Source: Rhizomys pruinosus
Lineage: Eukaryota > Chordata > Mammalia > Rodentia > Spalacidae
Assembly (NCBI GenBank): GCA_009823505.1
Contig: VZQC01000356.1
Coordinates: 298,285 to 362,284 of the forward strand
Direction of reading: 5' to 3'
DNA length: 64,000 bases
The position numbers and the translations under genes were made by a program. This document shows, one piece after another, positions 58,206 through 64,000 of the stretch. The notes beneath the pieces are model-generated. The model had not been told where the DNA came from. It saw only the letters and a list, made by a program, of their open reading frames with translations, and searched no databases. How positions within the stretch are numbered: the first letter of the stretch is position 1; each line of letters opens with the position of its first letter.

Positions 58206-58530
58206 ATAAGAAATATTTTCTCTGATCCAATCCAATCTACAGTGGTTTCTTAAGTAATACTTAAGAAGTTCTCTGGAGATGCCAAGGCCCATGTCCAAAT
58301 CCCACTCTCTTACATATGGATCATTTAGAACATGGAAGTCAGAAGGCATGGATGAACTTCAATTGGAAGAGCTTTGAATTTTCCACAGCAGCAAGGAGGG
58401 AAAAGACTTATTTCAAGTATGTCTTATGGATTGCATGTTACTCCAGTATTTTCAAATATCAACACCTAATTTCCCTTACTCAATGTCATCCTTTTTTAAA
58501 TTTAATTTAATTTAACTTAATTTAATTTAA
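58206..58530. other. no gene recognised
   Basis: A 64-codon plus-strand frame (58316-58510) has no recognisable features. A taatttaatt-type A/T repeat precedes the next B1. Confidence 0.4.
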
Positions 58531-58607
58531 AAGGTTTTTGAGACAGGTTCTCTCTATAGCTCCAGATGGCCTGGAACTCACCCTGTAGACCAGGCTGTAT
58601 TTGAATA
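58531..58607 (-). mobile_element. B1 SINE fragment
   Basis: Antisense B1, truncated after gaccaggctgtatttgaa. It marks the edge of the duplicated zinc-finger block, which starts at about 58612. Confidence 0.75.
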
Positions 58608-58611
58608 AACA

Positions 58612-60065
58612 TAGAAGCTAAATAAAAATTCAAGTAAGGAAATGTATCCAAATAAAATTAAGTGGAAAATTTCTGAAGTAGATAACTCAATGTAAAACTA
58701 CAATGGGTATTTGGAAATCTACAATAAACAGCACTGTATGCAGTACTATTCCACAGCAAAGAGTTGAAAAAATAGAAAGCAAAATTTTACAATGAAAGTT
58801 GGAAAGAAAATTATCAAATCATTCCCAAGGGAGAAAATAATACACTTAATACATTGAAAATGCAGCTGTTACTTATAATGGAGAAGCAGGAAAATTTAAC
58901 TCTTAAAATTGAAGGCAGTTTCAGAGCAACATAAATATACCTTTTGAGAAGGACATCATGTATAGTACCTGAAGTTTAATTTCCATAGAAAAAGACATCT
59001 TTTGAAACTATTGCATTCTATTACCAATTGTATAAGATTTGCTTTGTAATTAGCCTTCACTTCCCATAAAACGATATGGGGGAGCTGAACATCATGTGGG
59101 TGCAAGATCACATTTTTAATAAATACTGCCATAAAATATTGAACAGAGAAGTTTTATTTAAAAAACATGCAGTTTAAAACTTGTTTTGAAGTATAGAATA
59201 CATTACATGACAAAATACAGCTAAGACCATTAAATAAAAAATATTATGCTGCTACAGAAATAAGTTATTAAGTTCCACTTTGAAGAGAAATGCTAAAATG
59301 TAAGTAGGATATGAGTATGTTAAATGTACTAATTTAAAAAATGCACTAATTTTCTCTGATTAGTTTTTACCTTCCTTGAACATGTCTATTTTTTCCTATA
59401 TGAAGCAAAAATGAAAATATCTATCCATTTTTATTGTGCTGTTCATCACTAATGTACTAGAAGTTCATTCTCCTCATTGTTACATGAGTAAAAATTCATT
59501 TCAAACATTCAAAATTTGTCTTTTTTCTTTCATTAAAGTAGAAAGAGTCCAGCACACCCATATCACAGAAAAATGTAATTTTAATATAAAAAATGAACCA
59601 TATCTATAACTGGGTTATACTGAGTAACATTACCATGCCATTTATACATTTTTGTACCCAGTATCAATTTTTCAATGTTTATTTAAAAATATGAAGATTG
59701 AGCAAAAGACGTTTTTCAGCATTTTCAAATTTCTAAGTTTATCTCCAGTATGAATTCTCTTCTGCATCCTAAGTGATGATTTTACAGTAAAGGACTTTTC
59801 AAGTTCTGTACATTAATATGGTTTCTCTCCACAATGAATTGTCTAAAGTGTTCTAACATATGAACAATGATGAAAAGACTTTTCACACTTGTCATATCTC
59901 TAAGGTTATTCTGCAGTATGAGTTCCCTTGTGTGTCCTAAGTGACAAGTTTTGAGTAAAAGACTTGTCAAAAACTTCACATTTGTAAGCTTTTTCTCAGA
60001 TATGAATTCTCTGATGTCATGTAAGACATGAATTTGGGATAAAATACTTTTCACAGTTCTCAGAT
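58612..60065 (-). other. Zinc-finger 3-prime UTR with degenerate extra fingers
   Basis: Immediately after the stop of the finger frame, the minus strand still carries three or four decayed fingers (to about 59720), readable only by changing frame. AT-rich UTR-like DNA follows, with a possible AATAAA (complement of tttatt near 59153). The far end (58612-59000) resembles the intron sequence upstream of the exon at 61440-61870, as if the next tandem unit began here. The block is repeated at 33360-34690. Confidence 0.65.
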
Positions 60066-61078
60066 TTATAAGGTTTCTCCAGTATGAAGTCTATGATGTA
60101 GTCTAAGATTTGAAAGTTGGGTAAAACACGTTTCACAGTTCTCACATTTGTAAGGTTTTTCTCCAGTATGAATTCTCTGATGTCTTCTAAGAGCTGCAAT
60201 TTGGGTAAAACACTTTTCACATTTCTCACATTTGTAAGGTTTTTCTCCAGTATGAATTCTATGATGTCTTCTAAGAACTGAAATTTGGGTAAAACACTTT
60301 TCACAGTTCTCACATTTGTAAGGTTTTTCTCCAGTATGAATTCGTTGATGTGCTCTAAGACTTGAAAGGTCGGCAAAACACTTTTCACAGTTTTCACATT
60401 TGTAAGGTTTTTCTCCAGTATGAATTCTCTGATGTCTTCTAAGAGCTTCAATTTGGGTAAAACACTTTTCACAGTTTTCACATTTGTAAGGTTTTTCTCC
60501 AGTATGAATTCTATGATGTCTTCTAAGAGCTGAAATTTGGGCAAAACACATTTCACAGTTCTTACATTTGTAAGGTTTTTCTCCAGTATGAATTCTATGA
60601 TGTCTTCTAAGACTTGAAAGGTCAGCAAAACACTTTTGACAGTTTTCACATTTGTAAGGGTTTTCTCCAGTATGAATTCTATGATGTCTTCTAAGAGCTG
60701 CAATTTGGGTAAAACACTTTTCACAGTTCTTACATTTGTAAGGTTTTTCTCCAGTATTAATTCTGTGATGAGCTCTAAGATATGAAAACTTACTAAACAA
60801 TTGTTCACAGTTTTCACATTTGTAAGTATTTTCTCCAGTATGAATTATATTATGCCTTTTAAGTGTTGAGTTCAGAGAAAAGGACTTGTCACAATCCTGA
60901 GATCTGAAGGGTTTCACTTCACTATGAATTCCATGATGTCCCCTAAGATTTGACATCTCAGTTGACTCCTTGTCACAGTCCTTATATTTGAAGACTTTCT
61001 CTTCAGTAAGAACTGTCTTATGACTTCTATTAATTGAACTCTCCAGGCCAGCCAAACTTGAAGAATCCATTTCAAGGA
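60066..61078 (-). CDS. C2H2 zinc-finger protein, terminal exon
   Basis: Minus-strand last exon of a KRAB-ZNF-like gene, probably a nuclear DNA-binding repressor. A tttattttcag acceptor precedes 61078; the first ATG is at 61070, but translation probably starts in upstream exons outside the window. 334 codons follow that ATG. A spacer (residues 1-27) is followed by three fingers missing a zinc ligand, each with a different defect: first Cys lost in two, last His replaced by Asn in the third. Eight intact C2H2 fingers with TGEKPYKC linkers come next. Helix positions -1,2,3,6 vary: QAAR, DSSR, QSAR, QEAR, DSSA, QSVR, QAAR, QSNL. Fingers share an unusual CENCEKCF core with a third Cys. A 2-base loss in the last linker (HTGETL) ends the frame; further decayed fingers follow. 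Possibly still expressed, or a recent pseudogene. Confidence 0.85.
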
Positions 61079-61152
61079 CTGAAAATAAAGGTGAGAGAGT
61101 AAAACATTCAGTAGAAAGAAAGACAAAGAAATAATCTTGAATAAAATTTCTT

Positions 61153-61301
61153 TTTTGTTGTTTTTTTGAGACAAAGTCTCTTTATAGTGCCAGCTGGCCT
61201 GGAACTCACTCTTTAGACCAGGCTGGCCTTGAACTCAGAGATCTGCCTGCCTCTTCCTTCTGAGTGTTGGGATTAAAGGCATTCACCACCACACCTGGCT
61301 T
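61153..61301 (-). mobile_element. B1 SINE (intronic)
   Basis: Antisense B1, gagacaaagtctctttatag to accaccacacctggctt. Confidence 0.85.
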
Positions 61302-61396
61302 AAAGATGGTTCTTAGCCACCATGCTAGGAATTAAAACTGGGTCCTCTGCAAGAGCAGTTGCTGGTCTTAACTGCTGAGCCTTCTCTCCAGCCCCC
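61302..61396 (-). mobile_element. B2-type SINE fragment
   Basis: An antisense B2 head only: gatggttcttagccaccatg to ttctctccagcccc. Confidence 0.75.
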
Positions 61397-61565
61397 AAAT
61401 ACAATTTCTAAATGTACTGACAATTATTCAAGTGATAAAATCTAAAAATTAAAGTTCATTAATAGTAGCAAGGTAAAAATTAAAGTAGGGAAATATGTGA
61501 AAATAAAATCTAAGCAGAAAACTTCTGATCAGTTAGATAAATAATTGAATATAAAATCATAAGGG

Positions 61566-61720
61566 ACTGGCAGGTGTGGTGACACATGCCTTTAATCCCA
61601 GCAATCAGGAAGCAGAGGCCGGCAGATCTCTGTGATTTCAAGTCCAGCGTCTTCTACATAGAAAGCTCCACACCAGCTGGAACTAAAGGGAGACCCTTTC
61701 TCAAAAAGACAAATAAAATT
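61566..61720 (+). mobile_element. B1 SINE (intronic)
   Basis: Sense B1, ggcaggtgtggtgacacatg to ccctttctcaaaaagac, with A-tail. Confidence 0.85.
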
Positions 61721-61879
61721 ATTAGGGACACCAGGAAAGCTAACATAAATAAGAACAGTGCATTGTATCCTCTACTGTAGGAAAAATGTGAAAAGTAGAA
61801 TGGAAAAAATTATATTGAAATGTTAAAGGAAAATTATCAAATCAATGCCAATGAAGAAAAAGGCAATGATATTAGATGT

Positions 61880-62059
61880 TTTTTTTTTTATTTTTATTTT
61901 ATTTTTTTGTCTTTTTGAGACAGGGTCGCCCTGTAGTCTCAGATGTCCTGGAACTCACTATGTAGACCAGCCTGGCCTTGAACTCACAGAGATCCAACTG
62001 CCTCTGCCTCTCAAGTGCAAATGCTGGGATCAAAGGTATGCACCACCACACCTTGCTTA
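61880..62059 (-). mobile_element. B1 SINE (intronic)
   Basis: Antisense B1 with a long T-rich tail and a small insertion (caagtgcaaatgctgggatc). Confidence 0.85.
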
Positions 62060-62107
62060 AGATGTCTAAACAGTAAATAAGAACTGACTGTTATAGAGGT
62101 GATCTGT

Positions 62108-62342
62108 TTTTTTTAATTTATTTTTCTCTGTGTATATGAATGTACTGTTTGCATGCAGGTCTGTGCACCTGTGTCGTACAATGCCGTGGAGGTCAGAAGA
62201 AGGTGTCGGATTCCCTTGAACTTGAGTTCTGGAATTGGAGTTTCAGACGTTTCTCAGCCGCCATGTGGATGCTGGTTATCAAACCTGGGCCCTCTGCAAG
62301 AGCAGTCGGCTCTCTTAACCACTAGGATATCTCTCCAGCCCC
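62108..62342 (-). mobile_element. B2-type SINE
   Basis: Antisense B2, from tgtgtatatgaatgtactgt to the tctctccagcccc head. Confidence 0.9.
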
Positions 62343-62489
62343 AGAGGTGATCTCTTGTAAAACCATTATAACTGGTTTCTTTAATTGACTGATAGACATA
62401 GGAACTGTGAAAGGGGAATTCTCTATTCAGAGCCAAATATAATACTAAATTCTTTATAAACTGTGTAATTTAGCAAAATAGATTAATAC

Positions 62490-63475
62490 AGGAGAGCTCT
62501 GGTATCAACAATGGATTATTCTGCCAAGGAGATGTTGGGTAGGGGAACCAAGCCCCCCAAAAGGTAAAGGCTTTTTACCTGTCAACTGGGATACCTGCAA
62601 GAAGAGAAGTGGTAAGGCCCTGCTGTCGAAGACCTGGTGTAAGCATGGGAAAGATGTATTGAGAACACACTTGCAAGTGTACAGTTGGTCTCTGGAATGC
62701 CAGAGAGTGTTACCAAAGGCCACTAAATCAATAAATCAAATTTTGGTCTCCTTGAGTCAAGCAAGACTCCTCTGTCAGCATCAACTACACCTCACCTGCC
62801 TGTAAATACTGCGGAGAGTGGCAGCCATATGCCTGTATATACCAAATCTAATTGGCTATTAGCTCTCTCCTTGGAGGAAAAATTCATGGCTGATGCCACA
62901 AGCTTACATCCTCTAGTGATTAGGAGATGTTATAAGCCACAGTAAGACCTTGTCATCTTTTACAGAAAAGCTATAGTTCATGGATTAGCATCCATCCAAA
63001 CATCTGTGTCTATACCAACGTAACCTACCATAATAATTAGTACTGTTTAAATGCCTGCATATCTAATTGATTGTGTTTCATTAGTAAGATTAAAAGGTTA
63101 TTCCTGGATAAACTGCCAACCCATGAAAGGAAACAGCCTGAACTGATCAAAGTCCAAAAAGACATCTCCAGAGAAAGTAGACTATTTTGTTCTTGCCCAC
63201 TTGTGCCTCTTTTCTAAAGCCTAGGGAATAATCTGCGGAAGAGGGGGCATGGTAGAATGTAAGGGCTGCTTTTGGGGTGAATGGTGAAACTACAGCAATA
63301 TAGACTGGACTCTTATTTGATCAACATGCTTGTACATACATGTCCCTCCAGCTGGACGACAGGGACCTTGGGCTATAAGTTTGGGCATAGCTGCTTGCAA
63401 ATTGGTTTTACATGAAGGATGCTTGTATTCATTACTTATTACTTATTTAAAAGTAAATAAAGATCACATGTAAAA
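62490..63475 (+). mobile_element. A-tailed LINE-like 3-prime end, copy 4 (longest)
   Basis: Shares all blocks with copy 3 from ggaatgccagagagtgttac (about 62692) onward and appears to extend about 200 bases further upstream. It ends aagtaaataaagatcacatg. The left boundary is uncertain; 62343-62490 holds nothing recognised. No protein domain is visible in the extension. Confidence 0.6.
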
Positions 63476-63641
63476 AAAGATGTTTAAACAATATATCCAA
63501 ATCCTAGAAAAGAAATAAGAAATACAATGAAAAAATATGAAGTAAAGCTGTAAATTAACATAGACAACCAGAAAATTTAAGCATTAGCATTGATGGATGG
63601 GTAAATAAAGATGCAAAAAATTCAGTGTAAAAAAGTCTGCA
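63476..63641. other. no gene recognised
   Basis: A-rich, unremarkable. Confidence 0.5.
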
Positions 63642-63653
63642 CTACAGCATTTC

Positions 63654-63831
63654 TTTTTTTTTTTTTTTTTTTTTTTCTTTTGCGTGCTTCTTCCCACGAC
63701 ACGGGTTCGTCCCTGTAGTCCCAGCTGTCCTGGAACTCACTCTATAGACCAGGCTGGCCTTGAACTCACAAAGATCCGCCTGCCTCTGCCTCCCAAGTGC
63801 TAGGATTAAAGGCGTGCACCAACACGCCCGG
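63654..63831 (-). mobile_element. Young B1 SINE with target duplication and an odd right end
   Basis: Antisense B1 with a pure T-run of about 25, flanked by ctacagcatttct (63642-63653/4 and 63832-63844). The first ~32 bases after the T-run (gcgtgcttcttcccacgaca...) do not match the usual gagacagggtctcc stretch of the other B1s here; from ccctgtagtcccagctgtcc onward the match is nearly perfect. Confidence 0.9.
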
Positions 63832-63844
63832 CTACAGCATTTCT

Positions 63845-64000
63845 ATAAGAGAATAGAATATGCAGAGGAGGTGCCATGTTCATACCTGAGAACAGAGGAA
63901 AGAATACAAATGATAAGTGGATGTGATGAGTGAACCACATCCCAGGAGGAATCAACATATTAATACTAAAAGGAAGAATATAAATACCAATAATCTAATA
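63845..64000. other. no gene recognised
   Basis: Flank after the B1; nothing identified. Confidence 0.5.

Larger units (their letters stand above)
61079..62059 (-). other. Intron upstream of the finger exon, with SINEs
   Basis: Starts at the acceptor (AG at 61080-61079). Stretches 61080-61150, 61400-61560 and 61770-61880 resemble 33130-33590 block by block, and in part 58612-58900. The similarity is interrupted by SINEs that the other copies lack, so these inserted after the duplications. Confidence 0.6.

Noticed and set aside
59782..60054. A separate 90-codon gene downstream of the zinc fingers
   Set aside because: It is a shifted-frame reading of decayed fingers beyond the frameshift.
60017..60817. 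A 266-codon minus-strand frame with [16 protein letters not shown] repeats
   Set aside because: It is the shifted-frame shadow of the zinc-finger array; the regular repeats mirror the 84-base finger period.
1..64000. CRISPR array, phage, toxin-antitoxin or other prokaryotic defence system
   Set aside because: SINEs, LINEs, introns and ERVs show a mammalian genome. The regular repeats seen are zinc fingers, SINEs and microsatellites, not spaced CRISPR repeats.
1..64000. tRNA or rRNA genes
   Set aside because: tRNA-like A and B boxes seen are in B2/B3 SINE heads followed by SINE bodies; I found no stand-alone cloverleaf and no rRNA sequence.
61079..64000. KRAB exons of the zinc-finger gene
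   Set aside because: I looked on the minus strand upstream of the finger exon for a KRAB box and saw only intron-like DNA, SINEs and a LINE-like element; those exons, if present, lie beyond the window.

Overview
The window is mammalian, almost certainly rodent, chromosomal DNA. It holds about sixteen B1 (7SL-derived) SINEs, about a dozen tRNA-derived B2/B3-type SINEs, rodent-style L1 LINEs, ERVL/MaLR-type and ERVK-type LTR elements, a class I (gamma-like) endogenous retrovirus and one C2H2 zinc-finger terminal exon. The SINE variants differ from the house-mouse consensus, so I would place the source in another muroid or related rodent, but I cannot name the species. There are no bacterial-type operons. 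Nearly all the DNA is mobile-element debris, and most open frames are chance frames or decayed retroelement genes.

Layout. 1-3.9 kb: an A-tailed LINE-like 3-prime end and an ERVK-like solo LTR. 3.9-16.2 kb: inverted structures made of ERVL-type LTR elements. A 2.2-kb non-autonomous element (+) at 3.9-6.0 has a reverse-orientation sister at 13.8-16.2. Between them one ERVL LTR (9.5-9.97) is flanked on both sides by outward-facing copies of the same leader and gag. A deleted ERVK element lies at about 7.2-8.3. 16.2-20.9 kb: a perfect 173-bp tandem duplication, an L1 3-prime end and a possible LTR. 20.9-29.9 kb: a class I ERV with LTR, PBS, a leader expanded by CT-rich tandem repeats, and broken gag, pol and env, env being split by a LINE-like insertion. 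30-32 kb: a SINE cluster with a (GAAA)n array. 32.9-34.7 kb: zinc-finger pseudogene remnants. 35.5-36.5 kb: another A-tailed LINE-like copy. 37.0-42.6 kb: a minus-strand ERVL with 3-prime LTR, dUTPase, integrase, RNase H, RT, protease and gag, all broken. 43.4-45.4 kb: an L1 with a 5-prime inversion, itself split by a solo ERVL LTR. 46.9-48.2 kb: an older LTR-element remnant. 48.25-54.24 kb: a near full-length dead L1 (minus). 54.24-57.29 kb: a 5-prime-truncated L1 joined directly to a 5-prime-truncated retrocopy of Smc1b, the meiotic cohesin gene. 58.6-61.1 kb: the zinc-finger terminal exon (minus) with 3-prime UTR and upstream intron. 61.1-64 kb: intron SINEs, a LINE-like copy and a young B1.

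The only candidate host protein-coding gene is the zinc-finger exon at 60066-61078 (minus). Its splice acceptor is visible; upstream exons, which might encode a KRAB box, are not in the window. Sequence beside it recurs at 32.9-34.7 kb in the order expected from tandem duplication of an intron + finger exon + 3-prime UTR unit, so this looks like the edge of a zinc-finger gene cluster surrounded by retroelements. All homology statements come from reading by eye; no alignment or database search was run.
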